A DNA stretch of 41,307 nucleotides from Rhodovibrio sp. (GTDB taxonomy: Bacteria > Pseudomonadota > Alphaproteobacteria > Kiloniellales > Rhodovibrionaceae), in the NCBI GenBank assembly GCA_007127165.1, contig SKZV01000032.1, positions 1-41,307 of the forward strand, in the 5' to 3' direction. A program made the position numbers and the translations under genes. This document shows, one piece after another, positions 16,123 through 24,961 of the stretch. Each line of letters opens with the position of its first letter. Positions within the stretch are counted from its first letter, which is position 1. The notes under the pieces were generated by a model. That model did no database searches and had not been told where the DNA came from. It saw only the letters and a program-made list of their open reading frames with translations.

Positions 16123-17253
16123 CTATTGCCCCGTCGCCAGCGTCGCCGCGGGCGCCGGGGATGCAGAGGCGTCGATCCGCTTTCCGGTGCCCGCGTCGAA
16201 CAACAGGGTGTGCTCGGGCTTCGATCCGAAGGCCAGCAGCGAGTCGGGCGCATAGGTCGCGGCCCCAGGCAGGCGAGCCGTGACCTGCGCATCGCCGACG
16301 GTTCCATGCACCAGGGTATCCGCCCCCAGGGTCTCGCTCATCAGCACCTTCAGGCGGAGCCAGCCGCCGCCTTTGTCCTCGATCGGTTTCAGGTTCTCCG
16401 GACGCACCCCGACCGTCACCGACGCCATGTTCTCCAAGGCCTCCGGGTCGAGTCCCTGCACCGGCAGCGGAACGTCGCGCCCGTCGGGCAGGTGCAGCGC
16501 CTTGCCGTGCTCGATCACCTGCGCATTCAAGAAGTTCATCGAGGGCGAGCCGATGAAGTCGGCGACGAAGGTGCTGGCGGGCCGATCATAGACTTCCAGC
16601 GGCGTTCCGATCTGTTCCGCCACGCCCGCGTTCATCACCACCAGACGGTCGGCCAGCGTCATCGCCTCCACCTGATCGTGGGTCACATAGACCGAGGTGA
16701 CGCCCTGCGACTGGTGCAGCTTGCGGATTTCCAGGCGCATCTGAACGCGCAGCTTGGCGTCCAGGTTCGACAACGGCTCGTCGAAGAGAAACACCGAGGG
16801 GTGGCGCACGATGCAGCGCCCCATCGCCACGCGCTGGCGCTGTCCACCAGAGAGCTGCCCCGGCCTGCGGTCCAAAAGGTCGCCGATTTGCAGCGTTTCG
16901 GCGGCGCGGCGGACTTCCTGGTCCACCACGTCCTTCTTGTAGCCGCGGTTGCGCAGACCGTAGGCCATGTTGTTGTAGACGGTCATGTGCGGGTAGAGCG
17001 CGTAGTTCTGGAACACCATCGCAATGTCACGTTCGCGCGGCTCCAACTCGTTGACGCGCCGCCCGGCGATCTGGATCTCGCCCGAGGTGATCTCCTCCAA
17101 CCCGGCGATCATACGCAGCAGCGTGGACTTGCCGCAGCCCGAGGGGCCGACGAGCACGATGAACTCACCCGGTTCGACCTTCAGGTCGATGCCGTGGATC
17201 ACCTGCGTCTTGCCGTAGGACTTGCGGATGTTGCGGATCGCGACGTTTGCCAT
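16123..17253 (-). CDS. ugpC: sn-glycerol-3-phosphate ABC transporter ATPase
   Basis: 376 residues. Walker A is GPSGCGKST (36-44), the signature is LSGGQRQRV, Walker B is [14 protein letters not shown], and the switch His lies in [11 protein letters not shown]. The C-terminal third (about 240-360) is the TOBE-type regulatory domain of the MalK/UgpC class ([11 protein letters not shown]). This class energises uptake of sugars or glycerol phosphates. The UgpC name rests on the linkage to two permease genes with Ugp-like sequences; within the MalK/UgpC class the ATPase alone cannot fix the substrate. It is the last of three genes, 7 bp after ugpE. Confidence 0.85.
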   Translation of the reverse strand: MANVAIRNIRKSYGKTQVIHGIDLKVEPGEFIVLVGPSGCGKSTLLRMIAGLEEITSGEIQIAGRRVNELEPRERDIAMVFQNYALYPHMTVYNNMAYGLRNRGYKKDVVDQEVRRAAETLQIGDLLDRRPGQLSGGQRQRVAMGRCIVRHPSVFLFDEPLSNLDAKLRVQMRLEIRKLHQSQGVTSVYVTHDQVEAMTLADRLVVMNAGVAEQIGTPLEVYDRPASTFVADFIGSPSMNFLNAQVIEHGKALHLPDGRDVPLPVQGLDPEALENMASVTVGVRPENLKPIEDKGGGWLRLKVLMSETLGADTLVHGTVGDAQVTARLPGAATYAPDSLLAFGSKPEHTLLFDAGTGKRIDASASPAPAATLATGQ

Positions 17254-17260
17254 GGACTCT

Positions 17261-18100
17261 TTACTTCTCCTGCTCCACCAATCCTTTGACGAACTGGCGC
17301 TGCATCACGATGACGACCACGGCGGGCGGCAGCAAGGCCAGGATCGCGGTCGCCATGGCGATGTTCCAGGCGACCACGCCGTCGGGCACGTTGACAAGCC
17401 GCTGAATGCCCATCACCACCGTCACCATCTCGTCGTCGCGGGTGATCAGAAGCGGCCAAAGATACTGGTTCCAGCCGTAGATGAAGAGGATCACGAAGAG
17501 CGCGGCCAGATTGGTGCGCGAGAGCGGCAGCAGGATCGTGAAGAAAAACTTCATCGGCCCCGCGCCGTCGATCCGCGCCGATTCCGCAAGCTCTCGCGGT
17601 ACCGTCAGGAAGAATTGCCGGAACAGAAAAGTCGCGGTGGCCGAGGCGATCAACGGCAGCGTCAGCCCGACGTAGGAGTTCAGCATTCCAAGGTGCGCAA
17701 CCACTTGGAAGGTCGGCACAATCCGCACCTCGACCGGCAGCATCAGCGTCACGAAAATCAGCCAGAAGAACATCATTCGGAAGGGAAAGCGGAAATACAC
17801 GATGGCGAAGGCGGAGACGATGGAGATGGCGATCTTTCCGAAGGTGATCCCCAGCGCCATCACCGTGGAGTTGAACAGCATCCGCGCAACACCGACCCCC
17901 GCATCCGCGCCTTGCCCCAGCGCCAGCGCGTAGTTCTGGAGTCCCTGGTTGCCGAACCACGCCGGGACGGTCGAATAGAGCGTTCCGAGATCGTGGGTCG
18001 AGGCGACCAAGGCGATGTAGATCGGAAACATCGTCAACGCGATGCCCAGCACCAGACCGAGATGCGTCAGTCCCTTGAGCCAGGGCTGGCGTTCGACCAT
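17261..18100 (-). CDS. ugpE: sn-glycerol-3-phosphate ABC transporter permease UgpE
   Basis: 279 residues, six predicted membrane helices. The EAA loop that contacts the ATPase reads [20 protein letters not shown]. Segments such as [15 protein letters not shown] and [24 protein letters not shown] are typical of UgpE. It pairs with UgpA to form the inner-membrane channel. The start overlaps the ugpA stop by one base (TGATG), so the two are translationally coupled, giving the usual A-E-C order. Confidence 0.9.
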   Translation of the reverse strand: MVERQPWLKGLTHLGLVLGIALTMFPIYIALVASTHDLGTLYSTVPAWFGNQGLQNYALALGQGADAGVGVARMLFNSTVMALGITFGKIAISIVSAFAIVYFRFPFRMMFFWLIFVTLMLPVEVRIVPTFQVVAHLGMLNSYVGLTLPLIASATATFLFRQFFLTVPRELAESARIDGAGPMKFFFTILLPLSRTNLAALFVILFIYGWNQYLWPLLITRDDEMVTVVMGIQRLVNVPDGVVAWNIAMATAILALLPPAVVVIVMQRQFVKGLVEQEK

Positions 18101-18981
18101 CAGTAATGCACCCTGCGCTCGAGGTATTTGAACTGGATCGCGGTCAGGCCGATCACCAGGATCATCAGGATGACCGATTGTGCGGCGGATGCGCCGAAGT
18201 CCATGCCGACGAAGCCGTCGCGATAGACCTTGTAGACCAGAATCTCCGTCGCCTGCCCCGGCCCGCCCCGCGTCACCGCATGGATCACGCCGAAAGTCTC
18301 GAAAAACGCATAGACGATGTTGATAACCAGCAGAAAGAAGGTCGTCGGCGCGAGCAGCGGGAAGATGATGGTCCAGAACCGCTTCACCGGCCCGGCCCCG
18401 TCGATCGCCGCTGCCTCCTTCAGCGAACGCGGAATCGCCTGCAATCCGGCCAGGAAGAACAGGAAATTATAGGCGATCTGCCGCCACGCCGAGGCGAGGA
18501 TGACCAGCAGCATCGCCTGATCGCCGCGAATAACGTGGTCCCAGTCGATGCCCATGGAGCGCAGCGTCAGCGCCAATACGCCGGTCGAGGTGTTGAACAT
18601 GAAGAGCCACAACACACCCGCAACCGCCGGAGCCACGGCATAGGGCCAGGTCAGCAACAGCTTGTAACCGGATGACCCCTTGAGAATCCGGTCCACCAGC
18701 ACGGCGAAGAGCAGCCCCAAGCTCATCGCAATGAACGTAACGGAGAAGGAAAACAGCAGCGTCCGACTGAAGGAGCGCAGGTACTCGCGGCTGTACCAGA
18801 GGTCGATGAAGTTGTCGAACCAGACGAAGCGCGTGGTGATCCCGAAAACGTCCTGGGCCAGCACCGACTGATGGAGCGCCTGAACCGAAGGCCAGATGAA
18901 GAAAACCAGCGTCACCGCCACCTGCGGCAGAAGCAGCGCATAGGGCAGCCACCAGCTCTTGAAGTGGACACGCGTATCCAT
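18100..18981 (-). CDS. ugpA: sn-glycerol-3-phosphate ABC transporter permease UgpA
   Basis: 293 residues, six predicted membrane helices. Ugp-type features are LLLPQVAVTLVFFIWPSVQAL near the N-terminus, the EAA loop EAAAIDGAGPVKRFWTIIFP, and HAVTRGGPGQATEILVYKVY toward the C-terminus. It is the first gene of the minus-strand ugpAEC set. In most bacteria ugpB, the periplasmic binding protein, precedes ugpA. Here there is only a 338-bp non-coding stretch and then a chemoreceptor gene on the other strand. The binding protein must therefore be encoded elsewhere or be lost. Confidence 0.9.
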   Translation of the reverse strand: MDTRVHFKSWWLPYALLLPQVAVTLVFFIWPSVQALHQSVLAQDVFGITTRFVWFDNFIDLWYSREYLRSFSRTLLFSFSVTFIAMSLGLLFAVLVDRILKGSSGYKLLLTWPYAVAPAVAGVLWLFMFNTSTGVLALTLRSMGIDWDHVIRGDQAMLLVILASAWRQIAYNFLFFLAGLQAIPRSLKEAAAIDGAGPVKRFWTIIFPLLAPTTFFLLVINIVYAFFETFGVIHAVTRGGPGQATEILVYKVYRDGFVGMDFGASAAQSVILMILVIGLTAIQFKYLERRVHY

Positions 18982-19319
18982 GCGCCTGCTCGTGTTCGCT
19001 CGCCAGTGGCGAAGCTGATGGCGGATGTTGGTTGCAGAATTGTCGCCAATCCCCGTTTCGACGCGATTTTCCTACCCTGTGCAATCGCAAATGTACAGTG
19101 TGTCAGTAAACATTCATCCGGGGCCTCTGGTCTGGCCCGGAGTCAGCGGGACCTCCGGAATGACGAAAAGTTGAAGACCCTACGTCGCGCCAGGCGCAGA
19201 GAGCAGGAACGCCTTAATAGTTTCTTTATCGCCTATCTCCAAAGTCATTTAGCGAAACTTGGGGTTATCGCATTCCGCAGTTGGTGCAATGCCTTTTCAG
19301 CGCTGGAGGCAAGACTCTC
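18982..19319. other. Divergent intergenic region between ugpA and the chemoreceptor gene
   Basis: 338 bp with no supported gene. It must carry promoters in both directions. I looked for a PhoB-type box (paired CTGTCAT-like heptamers) before ugpA and found only a partial resemblance around 19092-19108, not convincing. A short inverted repeat AATGT/ACATT brackets 19090-19114. The part nearest the chemoreceptor gene (19200-19290) is A+T-richer. Confidence 0.5.
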
Positions 19320-20777
19320 ATGGGCAGGCTTGCAGAGCTTCGACGGACGGTCGCGTATGCGATCCTGATTTTCATCGCCCTGCATGTCCCGCTGATCGCG
19401 CTCGCGGCGGCTTTGCTGGGGCAGAGCGTGTGGGGCTTCACTCTGCTTGCCGTGGCGGCGGTCGCGATCGCCGCGGCCTTCACCTGGGTCAAGCCGGGTA
19501 GTCAAGCGAGCCGCTATGCGATCACGCTGGCGGCACTCGCCATGCCGACCCTGCTTCTCGGAGTGCTCGCGGGGCATCCCTGGCAGATCGACGTTCACAT
19601 GTACTTCTTCGCGCTGCTCGCCATGCTCGCCGCTTTCTGCGATTGGCGCTCCATTGTCGCCGGAGCGCTGGCGATCGCCCTGCACCATCTGGTGATGAAC
19701 CAGATGATGCCGGTCGCCGTCTTCCCCGGCGGCTACGATCTGGAGCGAGTGCTTCTTCACGCAGCCATCGTGATTGCGGAAGCAGCGGCGTTGCTCTGGC
19801 TGACGATGCGCCTGAGCGAAGCGCTGGCCTCCTCGGAGAGCGCCGTGGTGACCGCGCAAGAGGCGACCAGGGCGGCGGAGCAACTGCGCGGGGAGCAGTT
19901 GAGCGAGCACCGAACTGCGATGGCGGCGAAGGATCGCAGCGATGCCGTGCTGGCCGATTTTCAGGCCCGGATGAGCGCGGCGATCACCGCAATTTCGGGT
20001 ATGGCCGAAGAGTTGGATCGTGCGGCCACGTCCTCGCGCTCGCTTGCGTTGACGATCAGCGGCCAGGCCGAAGACGTGAACGACGGCGCGCGCGAAGCGG
20101 CGGGATCGGTGAACGCCGTCGCGGCAGCGACGGATCAGCTATCGGCTTCGATCTCCGAGATCTCCCAGCAGATCGAACGCTCCAGCAAGATGTCCGGCCT
20201 AGCCGTCCAGGAAGCCGACGCAGCGAACCAGAGGATCGGCGGGCTGCAGGCGGCGGCCGAAAAGATCGAGCATGTGGTGACGTTGATCCAGGATATCGCC
20301 GAGCAAACGAACTTGCTCGCACTCAACGCGACCATCGAAGCCGCGCGCGCCGGGGATGCGGGCAAGGGCTTCGCGGTGGTCGCCAGCGAGGTCAAGTCGC
20401 TGGCGCAGCAGACCGCCAAGGCGACCGAGGAAATCTCCAGCTATATCGAGGGGCTGCGCAGCGAGACCGGCGGTGCGGTCGAGGTGATCCGAAGCGTCGG
20501 AGAGCGCATCCGCAAACTGGACGAGATCGCGGGCAGCGTCGCCTCAGCGGCGGAACAACAGGGTGCCGCCGCCGGAGAGATCAGCCGCAGCGCGCAGGAC
20601 GCTTCGAGCAGCACCGACCGCGTGGTGTCGCGCATCGCCAAGGTGCATGAAACCTCACGCGAATCGGACGGCGTGACCAAGAACCTGAGCGAAGCCGCAG
20701 GCGATCTCAGTGGCCAGAGTAACCAACTCCGTCATGACACCGACGCGTTCCTTGCCGAGTTCCAGGCAGCGAAGTAA
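19320..20777 (+). CDS. Methyl-accepting chemotaxis protein with a six-helix membrane sensor
   Basis: 485 residues. Six hydrophobic segments (about 10-33, 36-54, 66-84, 94-108, 111-128, 143-163) form an N-terminal membrane domain without a large periplasmic loop. The second half is the MCP signalling domain, with the hairpin tip [21 protein letters not shown] near residues 325-345 and long coiled-coil arms with methylation-type sites ([14 protein letters not shown]). No HAMP domain and no C-terminal CheR-tethering pentapeptide are seen. The membrane domain carries several histidines (H86, H93, H122, H123, H147) and D91 in motifs [12 protein letters not shown] and LHHLVMNQ. These recur in alphaproteobacterial receptors of this type as far as I recall, but the ligand is unknown. 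The ATG at 19320 has GGAGG ten bases upstream; a TTG at 19281 is less likely. Confidence 0.92.
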   Translation: MGRLAELRRTVAYAILIFIALHVPLIALAAALLGQSVWGFTLLAVAAVAIAAAFTWVKPGSQASRYAITLAALAMPTLLLGVLAGHPWQIDVHMYFFALLAMLAAFCDWRSIVAGALAIALHHLVMNQMMPVAVFPGGYDLERVLLHAAIVIAEAAALLWLTMRLSEALASSESAVVTAQEATRAAEQLRGEQLSEHRTAMAAKDRSDAVLADFQARMSAAITAISGMAEELDRAATSSRSLALTISGQAEDVNDGAREAAGSVNAVAAATDQLSASISEISQQIERSSKMSGLAVQEADAANQRIGGLQAAAEKIEHVVTLIQDIAEQTNLLALNATIEAARAGDAGKGFAVVASEVKSLAQQTAKATEEISSYIEGLRSETGGAVEVIRSVGERIRKLDEIAGSVASAAEQQGAAAGEISRSAQDASSSTDRVVSRIAKVHETSRESDGVTKNLSEAAGDLSGQSNQLRHDTDAFLAEFQAAK

Positions 20778-20791
20778 GCCAGGACAAGGCG

Positions 20792-22852
20792 TTACAAAGC
20801 CGCCGTCTCCGCCTCCAGCCAAGCCCGCGATGCCGCGTCCAGCAGCGGAGAAAGGCTCTCTAGCACCCAGGCGTGATAGGCGTTTAGCCAGCGCAGCTCA
20901 TCCGGGTTGAGCATGGACGTCTCGATCAAGGCGCGGCAGTACGGCGCCACCGTCAGCGTCTCGAATCCGCGCATCGCGCGCTCGTCCTCCCCCGCCGCGG
21001 GGTGCTCCTCGACCGCCACCAGGGTCTCGATGCGGATGCCGTAAGCGTCCGCTTTGTAGTAGCCGGGCTCGTTCGAGCAGATCATCCCCGGCTCCAGCGC
21101 GACGCGGTTGAGCAGCTTCGAAATCCGCTGCGGCCCTTCGTGCACGCCCAGATAGCTCCCCACGCCATGTCCGGTGCCGTGGTCGAAATCCAGCCCCGCC
21201 TGCCACAACGGCAAGCGCGCCACTGCATCCAGGTGGCTGCCCGTCGTCCCTGCCGGAAAGCGCGCGGTCGCCAGCGCAATGTGCCCGCGCAGCACGCGGG
21301 TATAGCGCGCCCGCATCTCGTCGCTCGGCGCGCCGATGGCGAGCGTGCGGGTGATGTCGGTGGTGCCGTCCAGGTACTGCCCGCCGGAGTCCACGAGGTA
21401 GAGTTCCCCTTCCCCAAGCGCGCGATTGCTCTCAGCCGAAACCCGGTAGTGCACGATCGCGCCGTGCGGCCCCGCTCCGGAAATCGTCTCGAAGGAGAGA
21501 TCGCGGAAGTGCTCTTGTTCCGCGCGAAGCTCCGCCAGCACCTCCGCCGCCTCGATCTCGGTGACCGGAGCATCGCCCCCGGCGCGGCGCGGCGCTTGCT
21601 CCGCCAGCCAAGCGAGGAACCGCGTCACCGCCGCGCCGTCGCGGCGATGCGCGGCGCGGCTGCCCGCAAGCTCCGTCGCGTTCTTGCGGGCCTTTGCCGC
21701 CTGCACCGGCTCGCCGCCGCGCAGCGCCGCGCGCCCGGCGTTCGACAGGCGGTCGAAAACCCAGGCGGGCGCGCTCGCCGGATCGGCCAGAACAGGCTTC
21801 TCCGCAGCCGCCAACGCGTCCAATTCCGCGCCAAGCTCGTCGAGCGGCCGCACCTGCACCGCCTTACCCAGGTGCTCCGCCAGCCCCGGCACGAGCTTGC
21901 GCCGGTCGACGAACCAACTGACGGCTCCATCGGCCTGGATCAATGCGAAGGACAGCACCACCGGCGTATGGAGGATGTCGCCGCCGCGCACGTTCAAGAG
22001 CCACGCGATGGAGTCCGGCAGGGTCAGCACCGCCGCCTCCGCGCCCTGCTCACGCAGCGCCGCGCCGATCCGCGCGCGCTTCTCTGCCGCCGCTTCCCCA
22101 GCGAAGGCCAGGGGATGCGCTTCGGCGGGTGAGAGCGGCGGCTCCGGGCGATCGCTCCAGACCGCGTCGATGGGGTTCTCCTCGACCGGGATCAAGCGCC
22201 CTCCCGCGCGCTCCACCGCCGCGGCTAGGCGCTGAACCCCGTCGGGCGTATGCAGCCAGGGATCGTAGCCCAGCCGGCCTCCGTCCCCGAAGTTCCCCTC
22301 CCCGAGGCTCTGCGCGATCCAGTCGCTTGGCGGCTCGTCGCTCAGATGGCGCGGCGTGAAGAGCGTGGTGTCCACCTCCTCACGGGCCTGAAGGGTATAG
22401 CGGCCATCGACGAAGATCGCGGCGGCATCGCGCAGCGCCACCGCCAGACCGGCGGAGCCGTTGAAGCCGGTGAGCCAGGTCAGGCGCTGGGCGTGCGGCG
22501 GGACGAACTCGCCCTGATGGGCGTCCGCGCGCGGCACGACGAAACCATCGAGCCCGCGCCGGTCAAGCTCTGCGCGCAGGGCCGTAAGCCGCTCGCGGGT
22601 CGCCGCCTTGCCCGCCGTCAAGCCGCCATCGGCGGTCGCGGCCTCATCGAGCAGATCGCGCAGGACGGCGGCAAGGCGCGGCGATACGGTTTCCCCCACC
22701 AGCCGCATCCAGGCGTCGGGGTCGCCGCCACGCCTCGGGGCCGCCGCCACGCCTGGCAGCATGGCCCGCAGCATCCCGGCGTCCACGAAAGCCTCCTCCT
22801 CGCGCAGCAGACGCGCGAGATTCTCCGCCGAGTCGCCCTGCCCTGCCTTCAT
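20792..22852 (-). CDS. Aminopeptidase P family (M24) metallopeptidase with N-terminal extension
   Basis: 686 residues. It should remove N-terminal residues preceding proline. The dinuclear-metal ligands are all present: D488 (YLVDSGGQ), D499 (GTTDITRT), H562 (GTGHGVG), E595 (SNEPGYY) and E609 (RIETLV). The two creatinase-like N-terminal domains begin near residue 85 (RLTALRAELDRRGLDGFVVPRADAHQGE). The first 80 or so residues, with DAWMRLVGETVSPRLAAVLRDLLDE, precede the usual start of the family and are unrecognised; typical relatives have about 600 residues. Its stop is 14 bp from the stop of the convergent chemoreceptor gene. It is probably cytoplasmic, with no signal peptide. Confidence 0.93.
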   Translation of the reverse strand: MKAGQGDSAENLARLLREEEAFVDAGMLRAMLPGVAAAPRRGGDPDAWMRLVGETVSPRLAAVLRDLLDEAATADGGLTAGKAATRERLTALRAELDRRGLDGFVVPRADAHQGEFVPPHAQRLTWLTGFNGSAGLAVALRDAAAIFVDGRYTLQAREEVDTTLFTPRHLSDEPPSDWIAQSLGEGNFGDGGRLGYDPWLHTPDGVQRLAAAVERAGGRLIPVEENPIDAVWSDRPEPPLSPAEAHPLAFAGEAAAEKRARIGAALREQGAEAAVLTLPDSIAWLLNVRGGDILHTPVVLSFALIQADGAVSWFVDRRKLVPGLAEHLGKAVQVRPLDELGAELDALAAAEKPVLADPASAPAWVFDRLSNAGRAALRGGEPVQAAKARKNATELAGSRAAHRRDGAAVTRFLAWLAEQAPRRAGGDAPVTEIEAAEVLAELRAEQEHFRDLSFETISGAGPHGAIVHYRVSAESNRALGEGELYLVDSGGQYLDGTTDITRTLAIGAPSDEMRARYTRVLRGHIALATARFPAGTTGSHLDAVARLPLWQAGLDFDHGTGHGVGSYLGVHEGPQRISKLLNRVALEPGMICSNEPGYYKADAYGIRIETLVAVEEHPAAGEDERAMRGFETLTVAPYCRALIETSMLNPDELRWLNAYHAWVLESLSPLLDAASRAWLEAETAAL

Positions 22853-22991
22853 CCTCGCCTCCAGTTATTTTCACCGATTTTACAAACGCTAAGCCGCGCA
22901 GACGCCGCAAGCAAGCAAAGCGCGTACTGGTCAAACAAGCTCGGCTGCTCCACCATAAGGATTATCTGTATATCTTTCGGGGGAGCAGACC

Positions 22992-23984
22992 GTGCCGGAA
23001 TCAGCGACATCCGATAAGTGCCGCCGGGTTGGCGGCCTCCTGATGATCTGGGCGACAGCGACAACTCTGGGGGCGGTGTTGCCGATCTGGCTCGCGTTCC
23101 AGCTCGCCGCGCCGCAACCCGGCTTGGCGGCGCTTCCGAAGCCCGACATGCAGTTGCGCATCATCGCCGACGAGCGCCAACTCGTACGGATCGTGGGGCG
23201 GGTTTCGGTGGAACGGGCGCGCGACGTTTTCTCGCTTTACGGCTATGAACTTGAGGCTGTCCGGGAAGGCGACCTCGTTCCGCCCATTTTCGTGCGGGCC
23301 ATGCCGAGAGATATCGGCGAGATCATCGATACGGATCTGCGCAAGGATGTCTTCGCCGAAACCGTGCTGCCGCTAATCTTGATGGCGAACGCGGAGATCG
23401 CCAGGGACCGTCGGCGCCTGCTGGCCCTGATCGAGGCGGGTGGCGGCGATCTTGGCGCCCTGACGATGCGCGATCGGCGCTGGCTGGGCAAGCTGGCCGG
23501 GCGCTATGGACTGGAGGAGACGGATCTCGCCCGGTTGCAGCGCCGCGTGGACATCGTGCCGCCCTCGCTGGCGGTGGCGCAGGCGGCGAAGGAATCCGGC
23601 TGGGGCACTTCGCGATTCGCACAGGACGGAAATGCGCTTTTCGGACAGTGGGTCTGGAACACCGAAGAGGGGATTGAGCCGGAAGATCCACAAGCGACGG
23701 CGCAACCCTATTCGGTGAGGCAATTCCCCGACATCTCCGAATCGGTTCGCGCATACACCCACAACCTGAATACCCACCGGGCCTACCACGACTTCCGCGC
23801 TCTCCGGGCGGCGCAGCGGGCCGAGGGTGGAGTGCCGGACGGCCTCCGCCTCGCCGGTACGCTGCTGGAGTACTCGCAGCGCCGCGAAGCTTATGTCGAA
23901 GAACTTCAGGGGATGATTCGCTTCAATGACTATCACACGCTCGACCGGGCCCGTCTCACGACGATGGCGAACGCCGGGTTCTAG
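22992..23984 (+). CDS. Bax-like glucosaminidase-domain protein, membrane anchored
   Basis: 330 residues. An N-terminal hydrophobic segment (about 14-40) is probably an uncleaved anchor or signal, placing the rest in the periplasm. The C-terminal half (about 185-320) is a peptidoglycan N-acetylglucosaminidase fold with the catalytic Glu E201 in SLAVAQAAKESGWGTSRFAQ and the following NALFGQWVW. This is the pattern of E. coli Bax and FlgJ-type lysozyme-like enzymes. The likely action is on the glycan strands of the wall. The start is GTG at 22992 with GGGGGAG seven bases upstream. It is divergent from the M24 gene. Its stop codon lies inside an intergenic repeat unit. Confidence 0.88.
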   Translation: MPESATSDKCRRVGGLLMIWATATTLGAVLPIWLAFQLAAPQPGLAALPKPDMQLRIIADERQLVRIVGRVSVERARDVFSLYGYELEAVREGDLVPPIFVRAMPRDIGEIIDTDLRKDVFAETVLPLILMANAEIARDRRRLLALIEAGGGDLGALTMRDRRWLGKLAGRYGLEETDLARLQRRVDIVPPSLAVAQAAKESGWGTSRFAQDGNALFGQWVWNTEEGIEPEDPQATAQPYSVRQFPDISESVRAYTHNLNTHRAYHDFRALRAAQRAEGGVPDGLRLAGTLLEYSQRREAYVEELQGMIRFNDYHTLDRARLTTMANAGF

Positions 23985-24019
23985 AGCGCGATGATCTCAA
24001 GCCACTTCGGCTTGTGATC
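23981..24019. repeat. Intergenic repeat unit 1 with hairpin
   Basis: It starts CTAGAGCGCGATG (23981-23993), 12 of 13 bases identical to unit 2. Its hairpin is GATCTCAAGCC (23993-24003) with GGCTTGTGATC (24009-24019), one mismatch and a 5-base loop. It begins on the stop codon of the Bax-like gene and could end its transcript, though no T tract follows. Confidence 0.65.
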
Positions 24020-24043
24020 TGAATCGCCTCGCAAGACAAAGTC

Positions 24044-24086
24044 CTAGAGCGGGATGGCGATTCGGAGATAAGTCATCCCGCTCTAG
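24044..24086. repeat. Intergenic repeat unit 2, perfect 13-bp inverted repeat
   Basis: CTAGAGCGGGATG (24044-24056) and CATCCCGCTCTAG (24074-24086) are perfect inverted repeats around a 17-base centre. Elements beginning with this kind of sequence are familiar as dispersed intergenic palindromes in alphaproteobacteria. Copy number in this genome cannot be seen from one window. Confidence 0.75.
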
Positions 24087-24272
24087 AGCGCATTCCCTTC
24101 AGCTCTGCTAACGCTCCTGTCAATTGCAGTTTTCCGCCTTTTTAAGCCATGCATTAAGCGGCGTGCTGCATTGCAGCAAACCCGCTGTTCGCCGTGTGGA
24201 ATAAGGCTTACATAAGGTACAGAACGCAACGCCTTTGGCGAATGACAGCAGGAAGAAGCAGGAGCAGATACG
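24087..24272 (+). promoter_or_regulatory. Upstream region of the DUF1127 gene with palindrome
   Basis: It contains a perfect dyad TGCTGCA-T-TGCAGCA (24164-24178) about 95 bp before the start codon, and TTAAGC repeated 12 bases apart (24142-24147, 24154-24159). A weak -10-like TACATA follows downstream. It looks like a transcription-factor site upstream of a regulated promoter, but the factor is unknown. Confidence 0.45.
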
Positions 24273-24857
24273 ATGACCCGCCCAACGACCCACCTCAACG
24301 AGAGAGACAACAGGACAGAGCCGACCATCCAGGTTCACCTCGAGTCGGGAACGGCGCTCGCCGACCTCGACCTCCACGCCCGGCACGTCCGCGCCCAGTT
24401 GATGCGGCAGGGGGCGTCCTACACCCTCCGCGGGTTGCGGAGCGTCTTCTCCGCCATTGCCTCGCGGGTGCGCCGCAGCGTGGCCCGGCGACGGACTATG
24501 CAGGCGCTCGCTGGCCTCGATGCACGGACCCTGCGCGACATCGGCATCGACCCGCGCAACGTGGCCGACTCCGTGAACGGGCATGTCGTGCAGGACTCTC
24601 ATCCGGTGCGCAAGCAGGCCGCTTTTGCGACGTCGATGGATCAGCTTGCCCAGCCGCTTCGCCGCTGGGACCTCAGCCGCCGCACCGCAGGCGATCTGGC
24701 CCGCCTGCCGCGCGAGACACTGAACGACCTTGGCTATGGCCGCGGCGACATCGACCGAACGGCGGAGACGATGAGCGAGCGCAAACTGGCTAGCGGCGTA
24801 GCGACTCGGAACGAAACCGAACGCAGCCACGAGGCGAGCGTGCGCAAGGCCGCTTGA
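24273..24857 (+). CDS. DUF1127 protein with two copies of the motif
   Basis: 194 residues, long for this family, whose members are often only 45-100 residues. The first DUF1127 segment (about 67-100) has ARRRTMQALAGLDARTLRDIGIDPRNV. A second, more diverged copy (about 130-165) has SRRTAGDLARLPRETLNDLGYGRGDI. Arg-rich helices precede each. Small DUF1127 proteins in alphaproteobacteria such as CcaF1 of Rhodobacter bind RNA and affect RNA turnover and metabolism; whether this larger protein does so is inference. AGGAGCAGATACG precedes the ATG. The gene is alone, between the repeat region and an aminotransferase gene 104 bp downstream. Confidence 0.8.
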   Translation: MTRPTTHLNERDNRTEPTIQVHLESGTALADLDLHARHVRAQLMRQGASYTLRGLRSVFSAIASRVRRSVARRRTMQALAGLDARTLRDIGIDPRNVADSVNGHVVQDSHPVRKQAAFATSMDQLAQPLRRWDLSRRTAGDLARLPRETLNDLGYGRGDIDRTAETMSERKLASGVATRNETERSHEASVRKAA

Positions 24858-24961
24858 TGCCATTGGCGCAAGGCGGGAAAATGCAGGAAGCGCTTGCCGC
24901 CACGGGGGAAATCTGTCATCGGACATCGTACGGCGTTTCTTGACAAGTAAGGCGCATCGTC

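Noticed and set aside
19088-19112. PhoB box upstream of ugpA
   Set aside because: Only a partial match to the first heptamer; the second heptamer at 11-base spacing does not fit.
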